A stretch of 64,000 nucleotides of DNA from Variovorax paradoxus (GCF_030815855.1 NZ_JAUSXG010000001.1:1178001-1242000); one strand, 5' to 3'. Positions 34,868-43,739 are shown, counted from the first letter of the stretch. Program-made: numbers and translations. The notes: generated from the sequence alone by a model not told the origin.

Positions 34868-35806
34868 TCATGACTTCACCTCTTCGAACGTGAATGCGGT
34901 AGCAAGCTTGATGAGCGCGAACTCCAGCACCAGGCCCACGATGCCGATCACGAAGATCGCGATGATGATGTTGGCGACGTTGAGGTTGTTCCACTCGTCC
35001 CACACCCAGAAGCCGATGCCGACGCCGCCGGTGAGCATTTCGGCCGCAACGATCACGAGCCAGGCGGTGCCCACGGCCAGACGAACGCCGGTCAGCATGT
35101 AGGGCAGCACGGCCGGGAACAGGATCTTGGTGAAGATCTTCCATTCGCTGAGGTTCAACACCTTGGCCACGTTCATGTAGTCGCTCGGCACGCGCTGCAC
35201 GCCGACCGCGGTGTTGATGACCATCGGCCAGATCGAGCAGATGAAGATGGTCCAGATGGCGGCCGGGTTGGCACCCTTGAACACCAGGAGGCCGATGGGC
35301 AGCCACGCCAGCGGCGACACCGGGCGCATCAGGCTGATCAGCGGATTGAACATGCGCGAAAGAAACTCGAAGCGTCCGATGGCAAAGCCCGCGGGAATGC
35401 CGACGGCGGCTGCGAGCCCGAAGCCCAGCGCCACGCGCTGCAGCGACGACAGCACGTTCCAGCCCACGCCCTGGTCGTTGGGCCCCTTGCTGTAGAACGG
35501 ATCGCTGAACACCGTGAGCGCCTGCTGCCAGGTGGCGAGCGGCGAGGGAAAGCCGGTGGTGCTCTTCATGGCGACCAGCTCCCAGATCAGCACCAGCAGG
35601 CCGAAGCCCGCGAGCGGCGGCAGCACGCGCATCCAGAAGGCACGCAGGTCGATGGATGCGCGTTGCTTTTGCACCCTCTCCGCTTTGGGGAGAGGGCTGG
35701 GGTGAGGGGCCACCTCGGCGCGGGGCACCGCCTCGCTCCGGCCCTCTCCGGCACGCGGGAGAGGAAGAGACGCGTCCATCGGCGAATGAAATACAGCACT
35801 GACCAT
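34868..35806 (-). CDS. nrtB: Nitrate ABC transporter permease with repeat-encoded N-terminus
   Basis: A 312-residue inner-membrane permease (EAA-like loop region MNVAKVLNLSEWKIFTKILF). The start at 35806 has AGGAGAAACAC upstream. Residues about 11-46 (including PLPRAGEG and PHPSPLPKAERV) are encoded by the dispersed repeat at 35671-35765 and precede the conserved LRAFWMRVLPPLAGF. The repeat keeps the frame open, so the protein carries a proline-rich cytoplasmic extension. Located between nrtA (13 bp) and nrtD. Confidence 0.9.
   Translation of the reverse strand: MVSAVFHSPMDASLPLPRAGEGRSEAVPRAEVAPHPSPLPKAERVQKQRASIDLRAFWMRVLPPLAGFGLLVLIWELVAMKSTTGFPSPLATWQQALTVFSDPFYSKGPNDQGVGWNVLSSLQRVALGFGLAAAVGIPAGFAIGRFEFLSRMFNPLISLMRPVSPLAWLPIGLLVFKGANPAAIWTIFICSIWPMVINTAVGVQRVPSDYMNVAKVLNLSEWKIFTKILFPAVLPYMLTGVRLAVGTAWLVIVAAEMLTGGVGIGFWVWDEWNNLNVANIIIAIFVIGIVGLVLEFALIKLATAFTFEEVKS
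35671..35765. repeat. Dispersed palindromic repeat inside nrtB coding sequence
   Basis: Two hairpins with arms CCCTCTCC/GGAGAGGG (35674-35696) and CCTCTCC/GGAGAGG (35743-35764) around GGGCTGGGGTGAGGGG. Same family as the copy at 22696-22802. It is translated in frame as part of the NrtB N-terminus. Confidence 0.8.
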
Positions 35807-35819
35807 GATGTGTTTCTCC

Positions 35820-37064
35820 TCAGACGTGGAGCTTGAAAGAGTCGGCATATTTCTTCGGGTCCTTGCCGTCCCACACGGAGCCGTCGAACAGCTTGCTGGT
35901 GCGCATCACGTCCTTGGGCACGGGCGTCTGCGTGGCGGCGGCGGCTTGCTTGTAGATGTCGATGCGGTTGATCTCGGTGGCCACCTTCAGGTAGTCCGGA
36001 TGCTCCTTCAGCAAGCCCCAGCGCTTGTGCTGCGTGAGGAACCACATGCCGTCCGAGAGGTACGGGAAGGTCACCGCGCCGCCGTTGTAGAACTTCATGT
36101 GGTTGGGGTCGTCCCAGCTCTTGCCCATGCCGTTGATGTAGCGGCCCAGGATGCGCTGGTTGATGGCATCCACGCTGGTGTTGACGTAGCTCTTGTCGGC
36201 AATGGTCTCGGCCATCTTGTTCTTGTTCTGCAAGCCGGTGTCGATCCACTTGCCGGCTTCGATGATGGCCGCGGTGACTGCACGCGCGGTGTTGGGGTAC
36301 TTCTTGACGAAGTCGCCCGTGGTGCCGAGCACTTTCTCCGGATGGTCCTTCCAGATGTCCTGCGTGGTGATGGCCGTCACGCCGATGCCGTCCATGATCG
36401 CGCGCTGGCCCCAGGGCTCGCCCACGCAGTAGCCGTCCATGTTGCCCACGCGCATGTTGGCCACCATTTGCGGAGGGGGCACGGTGATGTTCTTGACGTC
36501 CTTGAACGGATCGATACCGGCCGAGGCCAGCCAGTAGTACAGCCACATCGCATGCGTGCCGGTGGGGAAGGTGTGGGCGAAGGTGTATTCGCGCTTTTCA
36601 GCCGCGATCATCTTGGCCAGCGACGCGGCGTCCACCGCGCCCTTGTCGGCGAGCTTCTTCGACAGCGTGATGGCCTGGCCGTTGTTGTTGAGGGTCATGA
36701 GCACGGCCATGTCCTTCTTGGGACCGCTCAGGCCCAGGTGCATGCCGTAGACCAGGCCGTAGAGCACATGCGCCATGTCCAGGTCGCCGTTGGAGAGCTT
36801 GTCGCGTACGCCGGCCCAGCTGGCTTCCTTGCTGGGCACGATCTTCACGCCGTACTTCTTGTCGATTCCCAGCACCGAGGCCATCACCACGCTGGCGCAG
36901 TCGGTCAGCGGAATGAAGCCGATCTTCACTTCTTCCTTTTCCGGCTTGTCGGAGCCCTGGGCCCAGACGGCGGCGCGCAGGGCGGGATCGATTCCCACGG
37001 CGCCAATGGCGGCGGCTTGCAGTACGCGGCGGCGGCTGAGGCGGGTTTTCAGCAGGTCGGTCAT
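35820..37064 (-). CDS. nrtA: Nitrate ABC transporter substrate-binding protein (NrtA/CmpA family)
   Basis: A 414-residue periplasmic protein. The start at 37064 gives a twin-arginine signal (TRLSRRRVLQAAAIGAVG). The mature part matches NrtA/NasF (IGFIPLTDCASVVMA; TFPTGTHAMWLYYWLASAGI; GNMDGYCVGEPWGQRA), which bind nitrate or nitrite. First gene of nrtABD, downstream of a leader with an ANTAR antiterminator. A frame extending to 37199 would translate the terminator hairpin and is rejected. Confidence 0.93.
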   Translation of the reverse strand: MTDLLKTRLSRRRVLQAAAIGAVGIDPALRAAVWAQGSDKPEKEEVKIGFIPLTDCASVVMASVLGIDKKYGVKIVPSKEASWAGVRDKLSNGDLDMAHVLYGLVYGMHLGLSGPKKDMAVLMTLNNNGQAITLSKKLADKGAVDAASLAKMIAAEKREYTFAHTFPTGTHAMWLYYWLASAGIDPFKDVKNITVPPPQMVANMRVGNMDGYCVGEPWGQRAIMDGIGVTAITTQDIWKDHPEKVLGTTGDFVKKYPNTARAVTAAIIEAGKWIDTGLQNKNKMAETIADKSYVNTSVDAINQRILGRYINGMGKSWDDPNHMKFYNGGAVTFPYLSDGMWFLTQHKRWGLLKEHPDYLKVATEINRIDIYKQAAAATQTPVPKDVMRTSKLFDGSVWDGKDPKKYADSFKLHV

Positions 37065-37101
37065 GTGACGGGCTCCGGTCGAAGAACAGACAAAAGGAAG
37101 A

Positions 37102-37177
37102 CAAAAAACAAAAAGGCGTCCCGCACCGCGCAAGGGGCTGCTCGAGAACGAGCCCTTGCGGGATGGGGGACGCCTTT
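37102..37177 (-). terminator. Intrinsic terminator in the nrtA leader (attenuator)
   Basis: On the minus strand AAAGGCGTCCC pairs with GGGACGCCTTT, enclosing a second long stem (CGCAAGGGCT with AGCCCCTTGCG), and is followed by TTTTTGTTTTTTG. It ends about 38 bases before the nrtA ATG. Its position between promoter region and gene marks it as an attenuator rather than a terminator of nasR alone. Confidence 0.88.
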
Positions 37178-37181
37178 GTCC
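37168..37181 (-). promoter_or_regulatory. ANTAR target hairpin P2 (overlaps terminator 5' arm)
   Basis: On the minus strand GGAC-AAAGGC-GTCC forms a 4-bp stem with a six-base loop having A1 and G4. Its loop and 3' strand are the same bases as the 5' arm of the terminator, so P2 and the terminator exclude each other. Ten bases separate it from P1. Confidence 0.75.
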
Positions 37182-37191
37182 GATTGCGGTG

Positions 37192-37217
37192 GGCAACACC
37201 CGCCGTTGGGTGCTGCC
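37192..37217 (-). promoter_or_regulatory. ANTAR target hairpin P1
   Basis: On the minus strand GGCAGCACCC and GGGTGTTGCC form a 10-bp stem (one G-U) closed by the six-base loop AACGGC, again with A1 and G4. Two such hairpins in tandem are the known binding unit for ANTAR antiterminators such as NasR and EutV. In the rest of the 37065-37416 gap I see no gene; the nrt promoter should lie upstream of P1 but I cannot place it securely. Confidence 0.8.
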
Positions 37218-37416
37218 TGCCTGGGACCCAGGGGTCCATGGACTACTTCAGCAAACTGCGTGCCAGCTTTAGTGGCCGCTTTTTGCTAGCGCTTTGCTAT
37301 CGAATAGGCAGCAAAAGAGCGACTGTGCGTGCGTGCGCGGGGCGCCTCGCGCGGAAAGCCGCCGCCATGCACGCTTGTTGTGCGCTGCACCATTTCGAAC
37401 GCATGCGAGCCGCGGT

Positions 37417-38697
37417 TCAGCGCCGCGATGTCACATCCAGGGGCAGGTAGTCGGCCATGGCGAGCATCGACTCGGCGACGTCGACGAGCCGGCGCTTCTG
37501 GTTCATGGCCGTTTGCAGCAGCATCTTGTGGGCTTCGTTCTCGCTCATGCGGCGGTGCGCCATCAAGAGTCCCTTGGCGCGTTCGACCAGCTTGCGCTCG
37601 TTGAGGGAGGCGCGAACCGTTTCGAGCTCCTCGCTCATGGCCTGCAGCCGGTGCGATTGCTCCTGCACCATGTCGAGCACCGAACGTTCGAGGTGCCGCC
37701 CGTATTGCGCCGGCGCGGTGGCCTCCGCACCGATGTCGTCGAAGAAGACCGCGCCTTCGGCTTGCGGCGCAAGGGTGCCGAGCACCTCCTGGTATTTCTG
37801 CAGTTCGCCGCGCGCCTGCGCGATCTTGCGGGCGCAGAGCTCGCGCAGGTCTTCGGCCAGCCGCTGTTCGACGGTTTTCATCGCGTCGATGCGGCGGGTG
37901 CAGCAGTCGAACCAGTTCTGGCTCAGCCGGGGATCGGGTGCGGCCGCCGAAGCGGCTTGGGCGGAGGTCACGCTCATGCGGCGCACGCGCTCGATCTCGG
38001 CCATGACGGCGTCGGACTGGCTCTGGTGCCAGAGCGCAAGCACGCCGCTGCTCGAAAAATCGATGAAGACCTGGAAACAGCGCTCCTGCAGCGCGATGAG
38101 GTGCAGCCATTGCTGGCGCTGCGCTTCGTCGGTACGCCCCACCGCGAGCGACGCCGCGCCGAACGCGCGCTCCTGCCCGGCAAACTCCTTGCCCTGCATG
38201 AAGTTGAACATCGCGACGAGCAGGCGGGAAATCTCGGGGTCGGTGGCGCCGTCTGCCGCCTCGAACACCACCGCCAGCAAGCCGGCGACGAGCTTGGCGA
38301 AAGCGGCGGTGGCCTGTGCGGGTGTCAGTTCGAGCGCGCCGACGCGGCGGCGCAGCGCGGGCAAGCCGTCCAGGCCCGGCAGCACCCAGGCTATCCGGCT
38401 GAAGAGCCGGGCGCTGTTGCCCGCAGTGGCGCCCGGGCGGCCCTGGCTCTCGAGCTGGTCGAATCCGGCGCGCACTTCCTGTTCGAGCGCCAGGCATTCC
38501 ACAATTTGCGGATCGCGCTGGTCGGCGAACCGGACACCGCGAGAGGCGAGAAACACGTTGGACATGCCGCGCTCCCGCTGCAGCGCATGGACGAGCCGCG
38601 CGATCAGCCCGACCAGGTCGCTGGTGCGCGCGAGCTGGTCGAGCTCGTCGATTTCGCACTTTCTGGCGGCGATCAGGAAATTCAGTCCGGATTTCAT
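37417..38697 (-). CDS. nasR: Nitrate/nitrite-responsive antiterminator NasR (NIT-ANTAR)
   Basis: A 426-residue cytoplasmic protein. Residues about 35-290 match the all-helical NIT nitrate/nitrite sensor ([20 protein letters not shown] is its signature). Residues about 360-415 are the ANTAR domain ([20 protein letters not shown] ... [15 protein letters not shown]). In Klebsiella NasR, nitrate binding to NIT frees ANTAR to bind leader hairpins and block termination. The gene lies directly upstream of nrtA in the same direction; the P1/P2 leader is between them. Divergent from tsaD over 75 bp. Confidence 0.92.
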   Translation of the reverse strand: MKSGLNFLIAARKCEIDELDQLARTSDLVGLIARLVHALQRERGMSNVFLASRGVRFADQRDPQIVECLALEQEVRAGFDQLESQGRPGATAGNSARLFSRIAWVLPGLDGLPALRRRVGALELTPAQATAAFAKLVAGLLAVVFEAADGATDPEISRLLVAMFNFMQGKEFAGQERAFGAASLAVGRTDEAQRQQWLHLIALQERCFQVFIDFSSSGVLALWHQSQSDAVMAEIERVRRMSVTSAQAASAAAPDPRLSQNWFDCCTRRIDAMKTVEQRLAEDLRELCARKIAQARGELQKYQEVLGTLAPQAEGAVFFDDIGAEATAPAQYGRHLERSVLDMVQEQSHRLQAMSEELETVRASLNERKLVERAKGLLMAHRRMSENEAHKMLLQTAMNQKRRLVDVAESMLAMADYLPLDVTSRR

Positions 38698-38772
38698 GGT
38701 GGGGAGGGGCGGCAAAGGCGTGCTGCAACATCCGTGCCGCACGGGCATTCCGCGCCGCCTACACTCCTGCGG

Positions 38773-39834
38773 ATGCTTCTTCTGGGAATCGAATCCTCTT
38801 GCGACGAAACCGGCGTGGCGCTGGTGGAAACGCATGGCAGCGCACTGCCGCAGTTGCGCTCGCACGCGCTGCACAGCCAGATCGCCATGCACCAGGCCTA
38901 TGGCGGCGTGGTGCCCGAGCTGGCCAGCCGCGATCACATCCGCCGCGTGCTGCCGCTGACCGAGGCTGTGATGGCGGAAGCCGGGCGCTCGCTGGCCGAC
39001 ATCGACGTGGTGGCCTATACGCGCGGCCCGGGTCTTGCCGGGGCCTTGCTGGTGGGCGCGGGCGTGGCCTGCGCATTGGGCGCGGCGCTCGGCAAGCCGG
39101 TGCTCGGGGTGCATCACCTCGAGGGGCATCTGCTGTCGCCCTTCTTGAGCGCGGATCCGCCGGAGTTTCCTTTCGTGGCGCTGCTCGTGTCCGGCGGCCA
39201 TACGCAATTGATGCGGGTCGACGGGGTGGGGCGCTACGAGTTGCTGGGCGAAACCATCGACGATGCGGCTGGCGAGGCTTTCGACAAGAGCGCCAAGCTC
39301 ATGGGGCTGCCGTATCCGGGCGGCCCCTGGCTGGCCAAGCTGGCGGAAGAGGGCAATGCCACGGCCTTCAAGCTGCCGCGGCCGCTTTTGCATAGCGGCG
39401 ACCTGGATTTTTCGTTCGCCGGCCTGAAGACCGCGGTGCTGACGCAGGCCAAGAAGCTCGGCGCCGAGCTCGACGCCCGCAAGGCCGACCTGGCGGCTTC
39501 CACGCAAGCCGCGATCGTCGAGGTGCTGCTGAAGAAGTCGCTCGCCGCGCTCGAGCAAACCGGCCTCGAGCGGCTCGTGGTGGCCGGCGGGGTGGGCGCG
39601 AACAAGAGCCTGCGGGAGCAGCTGAACAGCGCCTGCGCGAAACGCCGCGTGCGTGTGCACTATCCCGAGCTGCACCTGTGCACCGACAACGGCGCAATGA
39701 TCGCAATGGCGGCGGCCATGCGGCTGCAGTCAGGGCTGGCGCAAGCCAGCGAGCGCTATGCCTTCGACGTCAAGCCGCGATGGCCCATGGCTTCGCTGAT
39801 GACCTCCGAGGCGGCGCCGCAGGTGCCCGCGTAG
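38773..39834 (+). CDS. tsaD: tRNA N6-adenosine threonylcarbamoyltransferase
   Basis: A 353-residue ASKHA-fold enzyme that completes t6A37 on tRNAs reading ANN codons. Landmarks: [11 protein letters not shown] at the N-terminus, [16 protein letters not shown] with metal-binding His, [10 protein letters not shown], and [13 protein letters not shown]. The start at 38773 gives the normal N-terminus. The last 65 bases overlap the convergent alpha/beta hydrolase gene. Confidence 0.96.
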   Translation: MLLLGIESSCDETGVALVETHGSALPQLRSHALHSQIAMHQAYGGVVPELASRDHIRRVLPLTEAVMAEAGRSLADIDVVAYTRGPGLAGALLVGAGVACALGAALGKPVLGVHHLEGHLLSPFLSADPPEFPFVALLVSGGHTQLMRVDGVGRYELLGETIDDAAGEAFDKSAKLMGLPYPGGPWLAKLAEEGNATAFKLPRPLLHSGDLDFSFAGLKTAVLTQAKKLGAELDARKADLAASTQAAIVEVLLKKSLAALEQTGLERLVVAGGVGANKSLREQLNSACAKRRVRVHYPELHLCTDNGAMIAMAAAMRLQSGLAQASERYAFDVKPRWPMASLMTSEAAPQVPA

Positions 39835-40528
39835 CCGCAGGGCGCTGCGAGCGGCCGAGAGACGGCACTGGCAGCACGTCGAGCATGTTGCGCCACAACT
39901 GGCGCCACTGCGGCCAGTCGTGGCCGCCCTCGGTGGTGAAGACGCGGCCTTCGGGCAGCGCGTCGGCCAGCAACTTGTGGTTGCTGGCGAAGCGGTCGCT
40001 GAGGCCGAACCCGAGATAGAGCTGCGGCAAGTTCTTGGAACTTTGGGGTTCCAGGTATTTCTGAAACCAGGGCCACAGCTTGCGGTCGACTTCCTCGTCG
40101 GGCAGGGGGCCCGCGGGCGCTTGCCAGGCGCGCAGGCCGCCAGCCTTGAGAATTTCGGCGCCGAGCACGCGCCGTCCCAGATAGGGGGCGAGCGCGACGA
40201 TGCCATCGACCGAACCCGGCCTCGACAGCTCGTGGACCAGCGCGCCGAAGCCGCCGATGGAAATGCCGACGAGCCAGATCGACTTGTAGCCCTTGGCCCG
40301 CTGCGGTTCGATGACGTCCGCGTGCAGGCGCTCGCTGAGCGTCTGGTCGTAGTAGTAGGAAACGTCTGCGTCCACCAGCAGCGAATCGGCGGCCAGGTGG
40401 CGCTCCCGAACGGCGCTGATGAAGCCTTCGCGTTCGAACTCGTCGGGTTTCAGATAGGCGCCGGGGAGGAAGACCAGGAGCGTATCGGACCGTTCGTTGT
40501 CATTGGCTGACTTGAGGTGCGTGATCAT
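39770..40528 (-). CDS. Alpha/beta hydrolase
   Basis: A 252-residue protein with [15 protein letters not shown] (oxyanion region), the nucleophile elbow GISIGG (Ser90), a probable acid Asp in LGFGLSDRF and the catalytic His in EGGHDWPQW. Substrate unknown. The last 25 or so residues are Arg/Pro/Ala-rich and antisense to the end of tsaD, so the C-terminus may have grown by stop-codon loss. Upstream it has an AT-rich region with a perfect 21-bp palindrome. Confidence 0.85.
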   Translation of the reverse strand: MITHLKSANDNERSDTLLVFLPGAYLKPDEFEREGFISAVRERHLAADSLLVDADVSYYYDQTLSERLHADVIEPQRAKGYKSIWLVGISIGGFGALVHELSRPGSVDGIVALAPYLGRRVLGAEILKAGGLRAWQAPAGPLPDEEVDRKLWPWFQKYLEPQSSKNLPQLYLGFGLSDRFASNHKLLADALPEGRVFTTEGGHDWPQWRQLWRNMLDVLPVPSLGRSQRPAATRAPAAPPRRSSAKPWAIAA

Positions 40529-40618
40529 GGTGTGCCTTAGGGGGCACCCGAATCCGCACCGTCAGGGATTCGGTGCGTTTGCGAGACGCCCACGAAAATA
40601 ATAGAAGAAAAATGTGAA

Positions 40619-40639
40619 AACGTCACATGATGTGACGTT
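40619..40639. promoter_or_regulatory. Perfect 21-bp palindrome, candidate operator
   Basis: AACGTCACAT-G-ATGTGACGTT is a perfect 10-bp inverted repeat with one central base in a region much richer in A+T than its surroundings (40600-40700). It lies 91 bp upstream of the hydrolase start and downstream of the hsp20 stop. The half-site TGTGAC is like those of CRP/FNR or GntR-type regulators, but the arrangement does not match the CRP consensus. Confidence 0.6.
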
Positions 40640-40724
40640 ATTCACGGTCCTATTGTGATTAGAGAGCGTCTTCAAAGTCAAAAACAATAGTTAACGACAC
40701 TTTCCTCTCGTGGGCTTTGCAGGA

Positions 40725-41096
40725 TCAGCTGATCTGCAGCTGCGAAGCGTGGTTGACCGGCGCTTGCTTGCCCAGCTTCAGGGTGAGCACGCCGTTCTCG
40801 AGCTTGGCTTCGCTCGAGCCCACGTCGATGTCTTGCGGCAACTCGTAGCCGGCCTTGAACTGGCGCTTGGCTTCGGCCTTGCTGTCGATGCGAACCACGG
40901 CGCCTTCGATGCCGATGACGAGGTCTTCGCGCGAGAGGCCCGGCACATCGATGGAAAGCGTCCAGCTCTTGTCGTCCTGTTCCACGAGCGGCGAGCGGCG
41001 GGTTCCGGCGAAGGCTTCGTTGACGAAACGTTCGAAGGCGCGGTCATGGGAGCGGGGCGCAAAGCGGGCGGTGCGAAGGGTGGGTGCGAAAAACAT
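40725..41096 (-). CDS. Hsp20/alpha-crystallin small heat shock protein
   Basis: A 123-residue protein covering one alpha-crystallin domain (WTLSIDVPGLSREDLVIGIE ... LENGVLTLKLGKQ). Start at 41096, preceded by AGGAG. Small heat shock proteins hold unfolding proteins as oligomers. The N-terminal arm is short and the C-terminal IxI motif is replaced by LQIS. Divergent from the amino-acid binding protein gene. Confidence 0.9.
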   Translation of the reverse strand: MFFAPTLRTARFAPRSHDRAFERFVNEAFAGTRRSPLVEQDDKSWTLSIDVPGLSREDLVIGIEGAVVRIDSKAEAKRQFKAGYELPQDIDVGSSEAKLENGVLTLKLGKQAPVNHASQLQIS

Positions 41097-41217
41097 GGGA
41101 GAACTCCTGAATGAACACAATGAGGACAAGAATGTGTGTCCCTTACACTGCGCGGCCATTCAATCCTGAGTGCCGCTTGACACCACATCTAGGCGCGGCC
41201 GCACCCGTTTCAAGACA

Positions 41218-42507
41218 ATGAACCCCCCCTTTATTTGGCGTCGCAAGGCCTTGAAATTTGCGGCGCTGGCGCTATGCGCGGCCCCCTTTGCCGCGGTGGC
41301 GCAAACGCCGCCGGCGCCCATTCGCCTGGCGCTGATCGAGAGCATGAGCGGGCCCTTTGCCAACACCGGCGAAGCCGTGTTCCGCAATCTGCTGTGGGCC
41401 GTGGAGCGCGTGAACGCGCGCGGCGGCGTCAAGCTGCCGGGCGTGCCCGGCGGGGCGCGGCCCCTGCAGCTCGACCGCTACGACAGCAAGGGGCAGAACG
41501 AAGAAGCACTGTCGGCATTGCGCGCGGCCATGGACGACGGCGCGCGCATCGTGCTGCAAGGCAACTCGTCGGCCACCGCCGCGGCGCTGGTCGATGCCAT
41601 CGAGAAGAACAACGAGCGCGATCCTTCGCGGCGCGTGATCTTCCTCAACTACGCGGCGGTCGATCCGGCGCTCACCAACGAGCGCTGCAGCTTCTGGCAC
41701 TTTCGCTTCGATGCGCATGCCGACATGCGCGTGGCCGCGCTGATGGAAGTGGTGAAGGACGACGCGGCGCTCAAGCGCGCTTACCTCATCGGGCAGGACT
41801 ACAGCTTTGGCCAGGCGGTGCTGCGCGAATCGAAGCGCCAATTGGGCGTGCGGCGGCCCGACGTGGAAATCGTCGGGGACGAGCTGCACCCGATGGGCAA
41901 GGTGAAGGACTTCGCGCCCTACGCCAGCAAGATCATTGCGAGCGGCGCGCAGGCGGTGTTCACCGGCAACTGGGGCAACGACCTCACGCTGCTCGTGAAG
42001 GCGGCGCGCGAGGCCGGCTTCAACGGCACCTTCTATACCTTCTATGGCAACGCGCTCGGCGCGCCCGCGGCCATCGGCGACGCCGGCATCGGCCGCGTGA
42101 TTGCCGTGGCCGACTGGCTGCCCAACGTGCAGACCGCGCAGTCGGAGGCGTTCTATCGCGCCTTCCGCACGCGCTTTCCGAAACCCGCCGACGACTACGT
42201 GCACATGCGCATGCAATTGCTCGTGGAGTCGCTGGCGCAAGCGATCGAACGCGCGGGCAGTGTCGATGCGCAGGCCGTGGCGCGTGCGCTCGAACAGGCC
42301 GACGTGAGCCTCTACGGACAGCGCGGCCGCATGCGCGCGGCGGACCATCAATTCCAGCAGCAGCTCGTGGTCGGCGTGATGGACAAACAGGGCAGGCCGG
42401 GCGTGCAGTTCGATGTCGAAGGCTCGGGCTATGGTTTTCGCGTGATCAAGACCATTGCGCCCGAAAGCGCCGAATTGCCGACCACCTGCAAGATGAAAAG
42501 AATCTAG
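41218..42507 (+). CDS. Leu/Ile/Val-type ABC substrate-binding protein (periplasmic type 1)
   Basis: A 429-residue protein with a Sec signal peptide ending FAAVAQ and the type 1 periplasmic fold (RLALIESMSGPFANTGEAVF; RAYLIGQDYSFGQAV; VFTGNWGNDLTLLVKA). Such proteins bind branched-chain amino acids, amides or aromatic acids. No permease or ATPase gene is adjacent, so it must use a transporter encoded elsewhere. The aminotransferase gene follows 18 bp later and is probably cotranscribed. Confidence 0.88.
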   Translation: MNPPFIWRRKALKFAALALCAAPFAAVAQTPPAPIRLALIESMSGPFANTGEAVFRNLLWAVERVNARGGVKLPGVPGGARPLQLDRYDSKGQNEEALSALRAAMDDGARIVLQGNSSATAAALVDAIEKNNERDPSRRVIFLNYAAVDPALTNERCSFWHFRFDAHADMRVAALMEVVKDDAALKRAYLIGQDYSFGQAVLRESKRQLGVRRPDVEIVGDELHPMGKVKDFAPYASKIIASGAQAVFTGNWGNDLTLLVKAAREAGFNGTFYTFYGNALGAPAAIGDAGIGRVIAVADWLPNVQTAQSEAFYRAFRTRFPKPADDYVHMRMQLLVESLAQAIERAGSVDAQAVARALEQADVSLYGQRGRMRAADHQFQQQLVVGVMDKQGRPGVQFDVEGSGYGFRVIKTIAPESAELPTTCKMKRI

Positions 42508-42525
42508 AAAGTAGAAAGCCAAGAC

Positions 42526-43683
42526 ATGCGTGAAGCCATCCACAACCTCGAAGCCTCCAAGATCCGAGAGGTTGCCAATGCCGGGCTCGGCCGCGACGAC
42601 GTGCTCGCGTTCTGGTTCGGTGAAAGCGACGAGGTCACGCCCGAGGTGATCCGCCAGGCGGCCATCGACTCGCTGCAGCGCGGCGAAACCTTCTATGCGC
42701 ACAACCTCGGCCTGCCCGAACTGCGCGAGGCGATCGCCGGCTACACCAGCAGGCTGCATCCCAAGGTCGATGCTTCGCGCATCGCCGTCACTTCGGGCGG
42801 CGTCAGCGCGCTGATGCTCGCGGTGCAGGCGCTGGTCGACGCGGGCGACGAGGTGGTGGCGGTCACGCCCGTGTGGCCCAACCTCACGGCGCAGCCTGCA
42901 ATCCTGGGCGCCCGGGTGCGCACGGTGTCGCTGGTGCCTGCGGACGGGCAGTGGACGCTCGACCTTGCCGCGTTGCGCAAAGCGGTCACCCCGAAGACGA
43001 AACTGCTGATCGTCAACGCGCCCAACAACCCGACCGGCTGGACCATGACGCGCGAAGAGCAGCAGGCCGTGCTCGACCACTGCCGCGAAACCGGCACCTG
43101 GATCCTGGCCGACGAGGTGTACGAGCGGCTGTATTTCGAGCCCACGCCGACCGGTTGTGCACCCAGCTTCCTCGACATATCGAGCCCTGATGACCGGCTG
43201 GTGGTGACGCACAGCTTCTCGAAGAGCTTCCTCATGACCGGCTGGCGCCTCGGCTGGCTCGTGCTGCCACCCGCGCTGGTCGAGGGCATCGGCAAGCTGA
43301 TCGAGTTCAACACCTCCTGCGCCAGCGTTTTCACCCAGCGCGCCGCCGTCGCAGCCATCGAGCACACGGCAGACATCACGCCCCGTGTGGTGGCGCACCT
43401 GAAGCTGTGCCGCGACACGCTCGTGCCGCTGCTGGCCGCATTGCCCGGCGTACAGGTGGCCCCCGCCAAGGGCGGCATGTACGCCTTCTTCCGCCTCGAA
43501 GGCTTCGGCGACTCCCTGGACTTGGCCAAGCGCCTGGTCGTCGAGGCCGGCCTGGGCCTCGCCCCCGGCAACGCCTTCGCCCCCGAAGCCCAGGGCTGGC
43601 TGCGCTGGTGCTTCGCCTCCAAGGACCCCCAGCGCCTGGTGCAAGGCGTGGAACGCCTGAAAACCTGGCTGTCCAGGCAGTAA
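42526..43683 (+). CDS. PLP-dependent class I/II aminotransferase
   Basis: A 385-residue fold-type I enzyme. Lys233 in THSFSKSFLMTGWRLGW is the PLP Schiff-base lysine; NAPNNPTGWTM and the Asp-Tyr pair in LADEVYERLYF are the usual cofactor contacts; the carboxylate-binding Arg is in GWLRWCFAS. It belongs to the aspartate aminotransferase-like group; the amino donor is unknown, but pairing with an amino-acid binding protein fits amino acid use. Confidence 0.9.
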   Translation: MREAIHNLEASKIREVANAGLGRDDVLAFWFGESDEVTPEVIRQAAIDSLQRGETFYAHNLGLPELREAIAGYTSRLHPKVDASRIAVTSGGVSALMLAVQALVDAGDEVVAVTPVWPNLTAQPAILGARVRTVSLVPADGQWTLDLAALRKAVTPKTKLLIVNAPNNPTGWTMTREEQQAVLDHCRETGTWILADEVYERLYFEPTPTGCAPSFLDISSPDDRLVVTHSFSKSFLMTGWRLGWLVLPPALVEGIGKLIEFNTSCASVFTQRAAVAAIEHTADITPRVVAHLKLCRDTLVPLLAALPGVQVAPAKGGMYAFFRLEGFGDSLDLAKRLVVEAGLGLAPGNAFAPEAQGWLRWCFASKDPQRLVQGVERLKTWLSRQ

Positions 43684-43704
43684 ACGCGGTAACCCGGGGC
43701 GAGC

Positions 43705-43710
43705 TATAAT
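43705..43710 (+). promoter_or_regulatory. Candidate rpsO -10 element
   Basis: TATAAT in GAGCTATAATCCCG lies 88 bp before the rpsO start and only 22 bp after the aminotransferase stop. No good -35 box is seen at the expected distance. Confidence 0.5.
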
Positions 43711-43739
43711 CCCGAGGCTTTGCATGCCGCAAGGCGCAC

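Noticed and set aside
37065-37199. Longer nrtA reading frame starting at 37199
   Set aside because: It would translate the terminator stem and give an N-terminus with no signal; the start at 37064 yields a clear Tat signal.
40613-40627. CRP-like site TGTGA-N5-TCACA
   Set aside because: The CRP consensus needs a 6-base spacer; the overlapping perfect 21-bp palindrome explains the sequence better.
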